Shown here in pieces: positions 21,878 through 33,586 of a stretch of 64,000 bases of DNA. Positions within the stretch are counted from its first letter, which is position 1, and each line of letters starts with the position of its first letter. Both the position numbers and the translations under genes were made by a program. Under the pieces are notes generated by a model, which was not told where the DNA came from, searched no databases, and worked only from the letters and a program-made list of their open reading frames with translations. Source of the DNA: Peromyscus leucopus (Eukaryota; Chordata; Mammalia; Rodentia; Cricetidae); assembly GCF_004664715.2 (NCBI RefSeq), contig NC_051083.1, positions 121,586,971-121,650,970 of the forward strand. Reading direction: 5' to 3'.

Positions 21878-22149
21878 ATAAAATCAATTGATATAATAAT
21901 ATAAAAGAATAAATATTGTACCCATGAATATTGATAATATGATCATGTCTATTGTTATTTTTACATCTGGAGCATTTTACCTAACAGGAGCTTCTTTATT
22001 TCGGGTACAAAAGAAGAAAAAGCTTTTGTTACAAAAGACAATTCAGACTTTGAACTTCACCTTCAAGGCTGAATCTGCATCCTTAAATTTTGCCAACCCC
22101 AACTCCAGCTATTGTTTTAGGCAAACAGAATTTGGATGCTGTTAACCTT

Positions 22150-22300
22150 TGTTCCTCATCATGCTTGCCTTCATTTTTCTTCTTTTTTCTCTTTCCCTCT
22201 TTTCCCTTTTACACTTTTCCCTTTGCCATACCTGTTTTTTTCCATTTTTTCCTTTACCTTCATTTCCTTTCTTTCTGTTTTCTTTTTCCCTCCTCTATTT
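22150..22300. repeat. Pyrimidine-rich low-complexity tract
   Basis: About 150 bases of T/C with few purines. Gives rise to the Phe/Leu/Ser-rich frames there. Confidence 0.85.
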
Positions 22301-22304
22301 TATA

Positions 22305-22395
22305 GCACATTCTGATATCAAACTTGGGATCCTCCTGCATCAGCTTCCCTAGTAAAGGCTCAGGCATTTACCAAGCATGGCACTACTAACTGTTC
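22305..22395 (-). mobile_element. B1-like SINE fragment, old
   Basis: AACTTGGGATCCTCCTGCAT, CAGCTTCCCTAGTAAAGGC and ACCAAGCATGGCA recall the reverse of the B1 left half. Weak. Confidence 0.5.
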
Positions 22396-22411
22396 TTTAA
22401 AAACTAACATT

Positions 22412-22590
22412 GAGGGCTACCAAGATGACTCACACACTCAATTCTAACATCCTGGGTTAAACCCAAAGATCCCATGTAACTTGGAAAGGGAGAAATGACT
22501 CTATAGCTGTCCTTTGGCCTCCACATGTATGTTCTGACACACATGACTATTGATACTTATATATTATGCACATGTGCACACACAATAATG
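22412..22590 (+). mobile_element. B4-type SINE, diverged
   Basis: GAGGGCTACCAAGATGACTC, CCTGGGTTAAACCCAAAGAT and GTCCTTTGGCCTCCACATGT are in the order of the B4-group SINE, with an A/C-rich tail. Confidence 0.7.
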
Positions 22591-24180
22591 ATATAATACA
22601 AAAGTATAAGAATTCTTTAAAATGACATTGGGCAAACTTTGCAAGTTTAGTTATAAATAAGTTGAGTTATAAATGAGAGCAGAGTTTTTGTTCAAAAGCA
22701 GATCTCAATTACCACATTGTGAGTTAGAAACTTGATGTCTCACACAAATTGATTAACTAAGATTTTAGCCAAGCTATATGTAATCTCTGTGACCTATTTA
22801 ATGGATCATTACTTTGAAATACTTTAGAATGCATTAACTACTCCAGCTTCACATGTATCATATGTTAAGCTGGTGTGACCACTCCAATTATTAGTTCCCG
22901 GGTGAATCTAGAAACACATCACTCTTTGAGGCTTTCTGGCAGCACAAAATGTAAAAGTATCTATAGTGGGCCCCAATCACAGGAGCAGAGAATAGTATTT
23001 CCACATCACCACCTCAGATAACTGCTACGCTGTTTTAATTTCAAGCTTATGACTTGTGTATATTTCAGTAAAAAAAAAATTCAAAAATACTGAAAGAGAT
23101 CAGTTGAGGCACTGAACAGGTAAATAGCAATTGTCACATAAATTAAAAGAAGAATCCAGACACTGTGACACAAGTCATATTACATAGAGCCATGAAATCA
23201 CCATGTTCATTCATATAGCCTATTCTCCAGTGTGTAGTGTGCCTGACATCTGTCCTGATGTACAGTACTGCTCTTCCCATTTGTCCACATGCAGGCCTTG
23301 CAGAGAAACCTTGCTCTCACTTGATCCCCAAAAGCCAGGAAACAAATGTGGTCTTAACTGTGGGTAAAATTAGTATATTTCCTACAGTTCAGTCAAACAC
23401 ATATTCTAAAACATTGAAGACCATTAATAAGAGCCCTGCAGCCCAAGATCTCTGAAACACTGAAGTTGGATCTCAAGACTCAGATGATGAATATTAACCA
23501 CATTTCACAAAGCCATGGTAGAACAGACTGTTAGGAGACTCAGGCATTACGACCAAAATGAATTTTAGCTGCACTTACTTGAGAGCAGTTAACTTTTATG
23601 GTCTCAGTCCTTTGCTCTAAAGACTTGGAAATAGCACAACAATTAAATCCGATTAAGCAACTTATTGGAAAATAGATGTCACAGAGGAGTGATATCAGAG
23701 CTTGCAGACACATAGCACTTAGCAATGACCAAATACCTACACAGCACACTGAAAGTATTCTATGCCAGCAATTTTGTGTTGGTGACCATACTTTCTATAC
23801 CTTCTTCTGGGTTTCTTTGGCTTTAAACAAGCATGAACACTAACAGATTGGGTTTATCCATGGCCTTACCTTACTCTTACACACAGCTGACATGCAAGCC
23901 CCTTACATCCCAGAGACATCAATCTCAGTATCTTCTGTTATTTCATTTCCCCATGACTTTTCTCAAATACCTGCCTCTGGTCCCAACTTTCAAGAGGAGA
24001 GAATCTAGTGGGGAGAAGTAGGTAAGGATGTTCCTATATATTTTACACAATAACTGAGAAAAGCAAAAACTTAGTAAGTTGGTGAAAGTGTTGAAAAGAC
24101 AGAATAAAGCATGCAAGTTCATTTACACTACAAAGCCAAGTCAATCCTTCCTTTGTAGTGACAGAGATGATGATAATGCT
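22591..24180. other. Unassigned sequence
   Basis: About 1.6 kb in which no repeat or gene is recognised. Confidence 0.4.
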
Positions 24181-24184
24181 AATG

Positions 24185-24375
24185 AAGATGCAAAACTTCC
24201 AGTGTTGACTATGTATGAGGAGCTATTCTAACTATTCTGTGCATATTACCTCATGTAATCTTCATGTAATGTCAGCAGCACATAATTCCAATTTATAGAT
24301 GGGATAAATGAGGCATAGAAAGTCAGAGCTTTCTGCCCAAAGTCATGCAGCTGGCAAGTGACAAAATTCACACTC
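24185..24375 (+). mobile_element. MIR SINE relic
   Basis: AGGAGCTATTCTAACTATTC, ATTACCTCATGTAATCTTCA, TTTATAGATGGGATAAATGA, GGCATAGAAAGTCAGAGC and GTCATGCAGCTGGCAAGTGA track the MIR consensus along most of its length. Confidence 0.87.
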
Positions 24376-24640
24376 AAACAAAACAGGACAAAACAGTTTG
24401 GTGCCAGACTACCTGCTGTTACCCATCAAACCAAACTCTTAATGCCTTCCTAGAGCTCCCACAAGCACCTCGACAAAATGTGGCATACTCCAGGAACTCA
24501 ACAGCATTGTGCAGCACGGAATACATGCTGAGTGTCCACATTTAAGCTGAAAGGCAAGAAAATAAATATTGAAATGCTTGAAGTCAGGGACCCTTTCTTA
24601 TTTGTCTCATCAGTTCCACAAGGAATCAGCAGAATTGTTC
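24376..24640. other. Unassigned sequence
   Basis: No repeat or gene recognised. Confidence 0.4.
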
Positions 24641-24642
24641 TT

Positions 24643-24717
24643 GTGATGCTCAGGATCAAACTTGGGCTTTGGATTTCCTAACCAAGCACTCTATGACTGA
24701 GCCACACTTTCTCCAGT
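24643..24717 (-). mobile_element. ID/tRNA-derived SINE fragment
   Basis: ATGCTCAGGATCAAACTTGG, AACCAAGCACTCTATGACTG and AGCCACACTTTCTCCAG are the reverse complement of the tRNA-Ala-derived ID core shared by ID and B4 elements. Confidence 0.7.
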
Positions 24718-24721
24718 TACT

Positions 24722-25217
24722 TTTTTTTCCCTTTTATTTTATTTTACAATACCATTCAGTTCTACATATCAGCCACGGATTCCCTTGTTCTCCCCTCTCC
24801 TGCTCCCCTCCCCTTCCCCCCAGCCTACCCCCCATCCCCACTTTCTCCAGGGCAAAGCCTCCCCCCAGGACTGAGATCAACCTGGTAGACTCAGTCCAGG
24901 CAGGTCCAGTCCCCTCCTCCCAGACTGAGCCAAGAGTCCCTGCATAAGCCCCAGGTTTCAAACAGCCAACTCATGCAATGAGCCCAGAACCTGGTACCAC
25001 TGCCTGGATGCCTCCCAAACAGATCAAGCCAATCGACTGTCTCGCCTATTCAGAGGGCCTGATCCAGTTGGGGGCCCCTCAGCCTTTGGTTCATAGTTCA
25101 TGTGTTTCCATTCGTTTGGCTATTTGTCCCTGTGCTTTATCCAACCTTGGTTTCAACAATTCTCGCTCATATAAACCCTCCTCTTTCTCGCTAATTAGAC
25201 TTCCGGAGTCCATTTAC
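24722..25217 (-). mobile_element. LINE-1 3' UTR and terminus
   Basis: Begins with the reversed A-rich tail. TATCAGCCACGGATTCCCTT and a long C-rich stretch (the reversed G-rich tract) follow. Next come CAAAGCCTCCCCCCAGGAC, CATAAGCCCCAGGTTTC and CGACTGTCTCGCC, matching the rodent L1 3' UTR region upstream of the terminus. ORF2 is absent, so the copy is 5'-truncated. CpGs remain, so it is fairly young. Confidence 0.85.
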
Positions 25218-25218
25218 T

Positions 25219-25352
25219 TTTTGACACCGGGTCTCACTATGTAGCTCCAGTTTGCCATGAAGTTGCTGTGGAGTTCCAGTTCATTTGAACTCATGGTCAT
25301 TCAGCTTCTACTTCCTGAGTGCTAGGACTAAAAGGCAGTCATCATGTTTGGC
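25219..25352 (-). mobile_element. B1 SINE fragment, diverged
   Basis: TTTTTGACACCGGGTCTCAC, TATGTAGCTCC, then CTTCCTGAGTGCTAGGACTA match the reverse of B1 in order. The middle is rearranged. Confidence 0.7.
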
Positions 25353-26585
25353 TCTGGAGTCATATTTTTAAGTTAAGTGATATGAAATACACACACATAT
25401 ATTGTTTTAATTTAAAATGATAAGGAATTTCATTTAATCCAATTTAATAGAAAATAGACAACTCCCACTAGTTCTGGAGCTGCCTATATTCTTTATAATC
25501 TTTAAATGATTTGTTGCATTTTAGTAAATTAATCATTATAGGAACTATATTGAGTATTGTATACTCAATACAGCTGAGAAGTCCCAAACAAGAAGGAACT
25601 AGGCAATCTTGAACATCTTCAATATTTTATTTATTTTCCAAATTAACAATGAGCAATGAATCAGATGTACTATGAAGGTAATATTCACCTTAACTAAATT
25701 TTTACCTGAATAGTATCCAATTTCTAATTCATTAATTCGACAAGAGAGTATCAAGAATTCCTTCCAGATCGGGTTTTAATGATGCACAGAAAACATCTAG
25801 TTTCTACTAGTGTTTTATTTTGATTTTGACTCCTGAATGGCAATGACAGATCATTCCACAAGATGGCACTCCTAATTCTTTGCATTTGTTTCCTCATCAT
25901 GATAAAAGCATCTATCTATGCTCTTTCTAGCAGCTGCTGAAAAACTAGAACCATGATTTCTACTTCAGAGTTCACTTTGACTCTGCTGAGTGATCATATT
26001 AACATATATCAGCTACTTGAAAACATCTGGTTTTCTTCCAGGTTACCAAATGTTACTTTGGGTACAGGTATATATTAGAGCATGAATGTATGTATGCTTC
26101 ACTGTCAGTGAAATGGAATATTTCTCTACTACAGTGGGCCCCTATACTGAACAACACTCAACCTTAAAGTTACAAAAAGTAGAAACCTTCCCAGAACACT
26201 GCAGACAAGCAGAGCTCCAGTAGGAGATCTTGAACATATCACATTATTCTTCCCAGGGATGTTTCAATTGCATTTTTGAGATCCTTGTACCCAGATAGCT
26301 CATATTAACCATGCCTAACAACAACGGTCCTATGTGCCAACCTTCACCTTAAAACATGTATATAAAAAATAAGCTGAATTTAACAAATATCCTGAGGATG
26401 AAAGGAATAATCATGAAATTATAATAACATTTACTGTATGCTATACACCATGAAGTTTGCTGAGCAGTGTGGAAAGTTTATTTTCATCTAACATAATGAA
26501 AGTAGCTAGCCAAGACAAGTGGACCCTGTTCTTCTTTGGGTTTTTGTTCTGTTTTGGTGGGGTTTGTTTTCTTATTGTTTTTTGT
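25353..26585. other. Unassigned A+T-rich sequence
   Basis: No repeat or gene recognised over about 1.2 kb. Confidence 0.4.
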
Positions 26586-26589
26586 TGTT

Positions 26590-26740
26590 TGTCTGTTTTG
26601 ATTTTTTTGTTGTTTGAGAGAGAACAAGACAATGGAAGGGTACCAGGAAGTTGGAAGGGTCTGGGAGGAATTGGGAGAGGGGAAAAAATAAGATCAAAAT
26701 ATTTAAATATAAAATTTTAAATGTATATTTTTTAAAAAAG
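26590..26740 (+). mobile_element. LINE-1 3' terminus
   Basis: GGAAGGGTACCAGGAAGTTG, GGGTCTGGGAGGAATTGGG, AGAGGGGAAAAAATAAGATC and an A+T-rich tail match the last ~120 bases of a rodent L1. Confidence 0.7.
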
Positions 26741-27775
26741 AAACATTTTTAAATACAAAATAAATTACAAGAAGAAGACTCCTATGAAGCATTTTATGTA
26801 CACAACAGATAATTATTAATATTCTAGGCAATTCTCAAATATTAAATAATTTTAATTAATCACCATGAAGCTATTCTGAAACTATATGTACATAGAGAAC
26901 AGAATTTGGCAAGATTCTCCCTACTGGCAAATAATAAAACTGGGGTTCATATCTTTGGAAATAAAACTCCAGGGTCTACAATCCAATACTACAACTGTAT
27001 TTCATAAATGCAAAATAATTAAGGATACGAGACCAGAAAGTTCTTTAAATTTCTGCTACTAAGCCTAGAAATGTTTCTGAGTTGGCATCTTTTCTCCTCC
27101 TAGCCCCATGCTTATTTTCACTTCTCTGTCCTGAGCTATTTTCTTTTAGCCCCATTTAAGACCTCACTCATCTATCTTATCACTTTTATATTTAAAACAA
27201 CATCAAGATAGAGACAGGGAAATTTGGAGCTTGTAGACACTCAGCAATTTACTGTACATCAGGCATGTGGCTGGAGAAAGGAATGAGTGTTTAAAATAAA
27301 AGACAACAGTGAATAACAATAAGTAGTGGACAGAGACCACTACTGAAATAGTAAATTTTATATTAAAAGATTGTGCAAATAACTGAAAACAAAATGATGG
27401 CACAATAGGAGAAACCTCTGCACTAATGGAGCTGAAGTAAAAGAGAACAGGAAAGATATATTCTGAGGCTTCTGAGTAAAGAATGGCCAGCCCAGATTGC
27501 TAAATAGAGAATTTATACTTTGTAGTTAATGGGAAAAAATAAAGACCCTCCTAGATGAGCACAAACTACAGCATTATAGAAGATAATTAAAGGAATCCTA
27601 CATACAGATAAGAGAGTCACAGACAGGAACTGTCAGGAAAGAATATATGAAATAAATAGATGATCAAATGAAAAGTAGGAAAGAATCAAGCATGTCCAAC
27701 TACATCAACTAGGAAGGTTAGAAGATGAAAAATGAGAAAGAAGATAATGAACAATACTCAAGACAGCTAGGCAAA
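26741..27775. other. Unassigned A+T-rich sequence
   Basis: No clear repeat. The right part may be an old L1, continuous with the next feature. Confidence 0.35.
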
Positions 27776-27890
27776 AAGTCTAAGAATCAGGAACTTCTTC
27801 TCATCAATAATCTGAAATGTAAACAGTCTCCAATGTCTAATTAAATGTTGCAGACTGGCAAGATGCACTACAAACAAGATCCAACTGTTT

Positions 27891-27914
27891 TTTTTTGTTG
27901 TTGTTGTTGTTGTT
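27891..27914. repeat. T-rich run with (TTG)n
   Basis: Eight Ts followed by five TTG units inside the old L1. Confidence 0.85.
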
Positions 27915-28068
27915 TGAGAAAAACAAGGGTCACAAAGGAATACATCTTGAATGCAAAAGAATATTTTAAGTAATAGAAACTCAAAGTAAGCAGGTGTAAG
28001 TGTACTCATCACTGATAAAATAGACTCCAAAAATAATTAGTCAGAAGAGATAAAGAAGGTCACCTGAG

Positions 28069-28232
28069 GGGCTGAAAAGATGGCCAAGAGATTAAGAGCA
28101 GGTATTTCTCTTCCAGAGGACCTGAGTTCATTTGGTTTCCAGCACCTAAATAAGGAGGGTCACAATCACCTGTAATTCCAGAGGTACCCAATGACTGACC
28201 TCTATGAGTCCCTGCACACAGAAACACACATG

Positions 28233-28275
<43 letters not shown>
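28069..28275 (+). mobile_element. B3 SINE with (CA)n tail
   Basis: GAGGGGCTGAAAAGATGGCC, TTCCAGAGGACCTGAGTTCA and TCCAGCACCTAAATAAGG are followed by a diverged middle and about 23 CA units (28228-28273). CA expansion from a SINE tail is common in rodents. Confidence 0.88.
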
Positions 28276-28276
<1 letters not shown>

Positions 28277-28365
28277 ATATATAATCAAAAATGAAAGAAA
28301 TATTTTATTAGAAAAGGTCAGCATATCTTAATAAATAGGACCCATAATAACATACAAGGATTGAG

Positions 28366-28555
28366 ACTGGAAAGATAGCTCCATTGGAAAGTGCTTTTCT
28401 GGCAAACATGAGTACTTGGATTTGACTCTTAGAACCAACAAACATAAAGCTGAGTGTGATGCCTGTGACCATCTGGCCAACTAGACTAGTCTGCAATGGT
28501 GCAATGGTGAGTTCCAGGCCAATGACAGAACACATCACAGACAGACTGGCAGACA
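28366..28555 (+). mobile_element. B4-type SINE
   Basis: TGAGACTGGAAAGATAGCTC, GGAAAGTGCTTTTCTGGCAA, ACATGAGTACTTGGATTTGA and AAGCTGAGTGTGATGCCTGT give the ID-like head joined to a B1-like body, as in B4. Confidence 0.75.
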
Positions 28556-28563
28556 GACAGACA

Positions 28564-28610
<47 letters not shown>

Positions 28611-28611
28611 C
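28548..28611. repeat. (CAGA)n(CA)n compound microsatellite
   Basis: Four to five CAGA units lead into about 22 CA units at the 3' end of the B4. Confidence 0.97.
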
Positions 28612-29710
28612 CGATGGTACCTAAGGAATGACAATCAAGGTTGTCATCTTACTAAAAGGACATAATAAACAAATACAGACGATTGTATCCAACACTTGCA
28701 GAATGTATTTTCTTCTTAGCAGCCAATGCAAGATCTACAAAATTAGATGATATTTTAGGCCATTAATTAAGTGTTACTAACTAGAAAAACATCAAATAAT
28801 TTTTTGAATATTATAGAATCATAATAAAATTAGAAATAAAGAGCAAAAGCAACTACACAGACATGTGGAGAATGAAAAATCCACTTTTGAATGATCAGTA
28901 CACCATTGAAGAAACCAGGAAGTAAAGATAAACATTCCTAGAATCAATGAAAACCAAAATACACCTTATTAGAAACTTTGGGGTATAGCAATGGCAATTG
29001 TAATAACAAATTTCATAGATAGGAGGATTTAGATTAATAAATACCAGACATGCATTTTGATGTCATAAAATCAAGAATAAGCCAAATCCCAAATCTGTAG
29101 GAAAAAAGTAATAATCAGGCAAAACCCATTAAGAACCAATTAACAACAATCCTGGCTAAGATGTAAGGGAAAAGGATCCCCCACACTATACTGGTAGAAA
29201 TATAAATTATTATAGCCACTATAAAATAAACTAAAACAAGAATTACCATCAAATCCAGTTACATCACTTTAGGGTATACCCAAAGTAATCAAGGTTAGTA
29301 TACATTAATGGTGTCCACATTCATTGCTACAGTATTCACAATAGCCAAGACAATATATGAATGGATAATTAAAACGAAGTACACCCAACAGAGCATTCTG
29401 CCATAAAAGACTGAAATTATAACATGTTCAGGAAGACAGGTAGAACTGGGAATCATCATGACAAACTAAATAAGCCAGACTTAGAAAGTCAAATGATGAG
29501 TGTTTCCTCTCAAATATCGAATCTAAGTTAAAACAAAAGCAAATGAAAATAGAAATGTGGTTATTTGGGAAGATAACAGGGACTAGAATCAAGAAGAAAG
29601 GGGGTAAGAAAGGGTAGGGTAGTGAGTACGACTAATCAAAATTATGTAAATATATGAAAATATTACAGTGAAAAACATTGTTTTTGTACAATTAATATAT
29701 GCCAGGCCTC

Positions 29711-30475
29711 TTATGCAGATAAGAAGGTATACATGAATCTCTACTTGCTCCTCTGCACAAAATATAACCATAAACCATGGAAATACAAAATACAACCATA
29801 ACCCATGGGAAGCAACCTAAAGAGCTGCTCACAGCTGCTGTTACAAAGGACTAGCGAAGAGGCATGGTATCTTATGACTTCTTGCTACCAACAAATAAGT
29901 GATGCAGGCTCATCAGTTCCTGATCCTTGCAGAACAACTTGCAGGCTAATTTCTTATTGCAGGATATGATAAACCCTTTGACAGTATCAGTTGATCTTGA
30001 CACTAACATCAATGCAAGGGAGGACTGGTTAAGAGTCTTGCTCACAATAAGCAGTCAAGGGATGCGCTCTGCCCATTCTACCAGGACTCTGATCCCTTAG
30101 AAACTCCAAGCACTCTCATAGCACTGGCAAGGGCCATCCACTCTAATAAGCAGATCTACTATAATGTTCGTCTCCACAGTTCTCATATGCTTCTTCTTTA
30201 AGAGACATCAGAAATCCAGGTTAAAGCAAGCAAGAAGATTCTACCCTCTACCTAACAAGTATTTGTTTACACAACGGGGACAAAGAGACCTGAGATTACA
30301 TTCTTCCTGCCAGGAAGATAGAGTAAATGGGTAAAAATGATGAAAAGGACCTCCTCAAGAAAGTTATTGCTTCCTATTTGCCTTCATAAGTCTGTCCTTC
30401 TTCCAATAGGAGAGCCTGAAATATCTCATGTGCCAGGCCGATCAAAACAGCACTAACCCAAAAACTAAGTTTTGA
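29711..30475. other. Unassigned sequence between L1 parts
   Basis: Could be L1 3' UTR continuous with the next feature. No block is recognised firmly enough to say so. Confidence 0.35.
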
Positions 30476-30479
30476 TTTT

Positions 30480-30842
30480 TAAGATATTATTTAGGCAGTC
30501 ATGGGGAAATATCATGGAGTTCCAACCATAGACAAAGAACTAAAGGCAACTAATGAGTGCTGAGGAAGGAGTAATTAGCCCATCTTAGGGATGAGCCCTC
30601 TAATTGGTTATCCAATCCAATGTAGCCAACTCTAACATCATATACACATAAACAACAAAAATGGACTCAGCAGACTGTTTGTATATATCTGTGCATCTAG
30701 GTACAGATATGTAACAATAAGAATCAAATAAAACATGGTCATTAATTTGAGAAGGAGATGGGAGAATCTGGGAGGGGTTATAGAGAGGAAAAAAATGGGG
30801 AAATGACATAGTTACATTTTAATTAAAATATATTTTAAAAGT
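30480..30842 (+). mobile_element. LINE-1 3' UTR and terminus
   Basis: CCATAGACAAAGAACTAAAG, GCTGAGGAAGGAG, CTCTAATTGGTTATCCAATC, ATCTAGGTACAGATATGTAA, GAATCTGGGAGGGG and a final A/T-rich TACATTTTAATTAAAATAT end match the rodent Lx/L1 3' UTR in order. Confidence 0.85.
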
Positions 30843-31610
30843 TATGAAGGGAAAATATGCTGTTATTAACATTGTAATCTACTGACTAGGACAGGACTAC
30901 CACACTGAATCTTTGTGTAGTAAATTCCTATTCAAGAAAGATATAGAACTCTACCCTCTGAACACATGAACAAAAATATATAGGGCACATTTTAAAATAT
31001 TCAGGCTCATACAAAGACCTAGAAAAAATCTTAAGATGAGGTAGTGGGTATTGAGGACATGTTAATACTGCATTAATTTAGCATTATCTACAAAGATTTT
31101 AAAGCACCCATTATGAAAATATTTAGCATCATTTACTTACCCCTTTGACATAAATGAAAATAAAGCAATTTCTCAGGGAAGAATTAGAAGTTAAAAGGAA
31201 GAACCCAATAGGAAACATAGAAATGTAAGCTACCATATTGTAAATCAAATTTTAATTGCACACAGGAGATTATATTGAGTAGCAGCAGTAAACATGAGAA
31301 AAGATGAATGAAATTCAAAAACCTGAACAGAAACTAGAAAAAGGAACAAGAAGCAAAGGAATATAAGCCCCAACTTCCATATCATAGGAGTCCATAGAGG
31401 ATAAAGAAAATGGGGCTGAAAGAATGTGTATGGAAATCAGTGCACACACTCTTGTACTTTGATTGAAATTATACCTCCTATGGGTTCTGTAAGCTAACTC
31501 TGAATGGGATAAACACAAAGAAATCATTAGTGACACATATAATCCTTAAAAATTTGAAAAAAAAAACAAGAAATAAATCTTTCAAGAAGCTAGAAAGCTA
31601 CCACACATTA
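30843..31610. other. Unassigned A+T-rich sequence
   Basis: May belong to an old L1, but no block is clear. Confidence 0.35.
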
Positions 31611-31614
31611 CTCA

Positions 31615-31720
31615 TAAAGGAACATGAATTTGAATGACAGTAGATTGCTCATCTGAAACCATGGAGACCAGAAGAAAGCAGAAAAATATTTCTCAAATAC
31701 TGAATTTTAAAAGGTGTCTT
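31615..31720 (+). mobile_element. LINE-1 ORF1 3' fragment, old
   Basis: GATTGCTCATCTGAAACCAT, GGAGACCAGAAGAAAGCAG and ATATTTCTCAAATACTGAAT correspond to the part of L1 ORF1 that encodes the C-terminal domain. Out of frame and diverged. Confidence 0.6.
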
Positions 31721-31899
31721 TTTGTTTGTTTCTTGTGAAAGACCATATGAAGAGAATGATTACAGACTTGGAAAAAATCCTTCCAAACTACATATCTCTC
31801 AATTTTTTTCTAGGAATCTTGACCCTCTAGAGAAGATTCTACAATAGTGGGTTTCCATATAAAATGAAAAGAGGTAAAACATTACAGGTAATTACCATT

Positions 31900-32250
31900 T
31901 GTAGCTGGAGAATTTCTCTCCAGCTCCCACCAAGTCCCACCAGTCCCGGAGCCCACTTATAAAATAAACACACAGACACATATTATTTAAACTGCTCAGC
32001 CATTAGCTTAGGCCTACCATTGTCTAGCTCTTACTTTTATACTAAGTCCATTTCTGTTAATCTATATGTTGCCACATGTTCTGTGGCTTTACCTGTTGCC
32101 TCTACATGATGCTCCCTGAATAGCAGCTGGTGTCTTCTCCTCTCTGCCTTCTTCTCCTTTTTCTCTCTCCTCTCTGCTAGTCCTGCCTATACTTCCTGTG
32201 TGGCTACTGGCCAATCAGTGTTTTATTTATACAGAGCAATATCCACAGCA
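31900..32250 (-). mobile_element. mys-related 3' LTR
   Basis: Adjacent to the purine tract, hence the 3' LTR of the minus-strand element. Confidence 0.9.
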
Positions 32251-32266
32251 CTTCCCCTTTTCTTCT
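32251..32266 (-). promoter_or_regulatory. mys-related polypurine tract
   Basis: The minus strand reads AGAAGAAAAGGGGAAG directly before the LTR terminus, matching the tract of the other copy. Confidence 0.85.
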
Positions 32267-32664
32267 TTTTCAAAAGGAAGGTTTTAACTTTAACATAGTA
32301 AAATTACATATAACAAAACAATTATCAAGCAAGAATTATAGTTACAATATTAAAGAAGATATCCTATCTATCTTATATTTGTGAGTCTAAGCTTTTATAT
32401 CTAACCCATCTTTTATCATAACTGAGGAAATTACAACTATCTAGTCATCAACCACATCAAAGACCTCAGAAGGATATAATACTACCTGAGAAATGGGAGA
32501 AGGATGCATGCAACTTTCAGGAGTCTTGTAGGGTAGACAGAGACAGCTGGTAGCCTGGCCTGGACAGTCATCCAAAGTTCTCTTGTAAAGTTGGGGCATC
32601 TGTCTTCAACCCACAGGGCTAGAGTGTCTCAGTCATTTTTTTAGTGTCCTATAGAGTGTCTGGC

Positions 32665-32666
<2 letters not shown>

Positions 32667-32699
<33 letters not shown>
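32667..32699. repeat. T33 homopolymer inside mys
   Basis: 33 Ts. It is flanked by 24-bp near-duplicates (32643-32666 and 32717-32740, three mismatches), which suggests a small poly(A) retroposition event on the other strand. Confidence 0.95.
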
Positions 32700-32700
<1 letters not shown>

Positions 32701-33573
32701 TGCAGTCACTTTACTCAGTGTCATGTAGAATGTCTGGCAGTTTCCTCTGCAAAGCAGGAACCTGAAGGACCATTTTGTCAAGTAAAGTTCAGTGGTTACT
32801 TTCTTATGGGTCCTGCATGTCCAGTCAATCAAGCAGTCCAGGTAAGAACAGTTTCTTGCCCAAATGGTTATTTTTGCCAAGAAGAAGATAAACTCCATAC
32901 AGAGTATCTTCAATGCCTATCCTATCCTTTGAAGTAAATCTGGTGCTGCCAGGAGCAGACATGTCTAAATTTTTAAAAATATTTTAAATGCCATATTCTG
33001 TAGGTCTTTGAAGTATTTGAAGATTACTTATCTATCTGAAATACATCTATGTATACCTAGAAGACTTAACTAACATGGCTATAAGTATGATTATTATAGA
33101 TGACTAATTATTAATCTATTTCTTAATTATCCATTCTAATCTAAATGAGTTACATAAACATAATACCTCAAGTGAGAATAGAAATATATATACAGTATAA
33201 CAAAATTAAGTTTAAACTTGTATCAATAAACTAAAAATCTACACCAGTGTAAAACATTTTAAACATAAACCAAAATCTATACCAAATGTAAAACATTTTA
33301 AACAAGTTGTTGTTCTTTAATAGTAGGTTCATTAATCTACCCTTTTATCCTATCATAGATATATACTATATATTTATATCATATCCCCTTTTCTTCTTTA
33401 GAAAGAGATTGCATTTATAATCAATCTGTTTTAAATAAAAATATTGGTTTTTTTTCTGTCCCACATCAGAGGGCTCTTCTGATATGGGACAAAAGAATCT
33501 TTTAACCTTTTATTTTAGGAATATGTTTGGGTTTAGAGAAGGAATGAGCCAATTCCATCTCCAAAGCCAGCAT

Positions 33574-33585
33574 GTTGGGTGCCAT
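33574..33585 (-). promoter_or_regulatory. mys-related primer-binding site, decayed
   Basis: The minus strand reads TGGCACCCAACATG. Relative to the tRNA-Lys site this shows the G-to-A changes expected from CpG decay. Confidence 0.8.
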
Positions 33586-33586
33586 T

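Larger units (their letters stand above)
27780..29710 (+). mobile_element. Ancient LINE-1 (L1M-like), broken
   Basis: Recognisable L1 pieces run left to right. ATAGACTCCAAAAATAATTA and GTCAGAAGAGATAAAGAAGG are near 28020-28060, an early-ORF-type stretch is at 28680-28800, and the 3' part of ORF2 is at about 29090-29500. In ORF2 the TCATTGCTACAGTATTCACA and ATGAATGGATAATTAAAACG blocks are clear. A B3 and a B4 have been inserted (28069-28275, 28366-28555). All frames are interrupted. The exact 5' edge and subfamily are uncertain. Confidence 0.7.

Noticed and set aside
28228..28611. CRISPR-like or satellite array from the two CA tracts
   Set aside because: They are SINE-tail microsatellites in a mammalian genome; there are no spacers or longer units.
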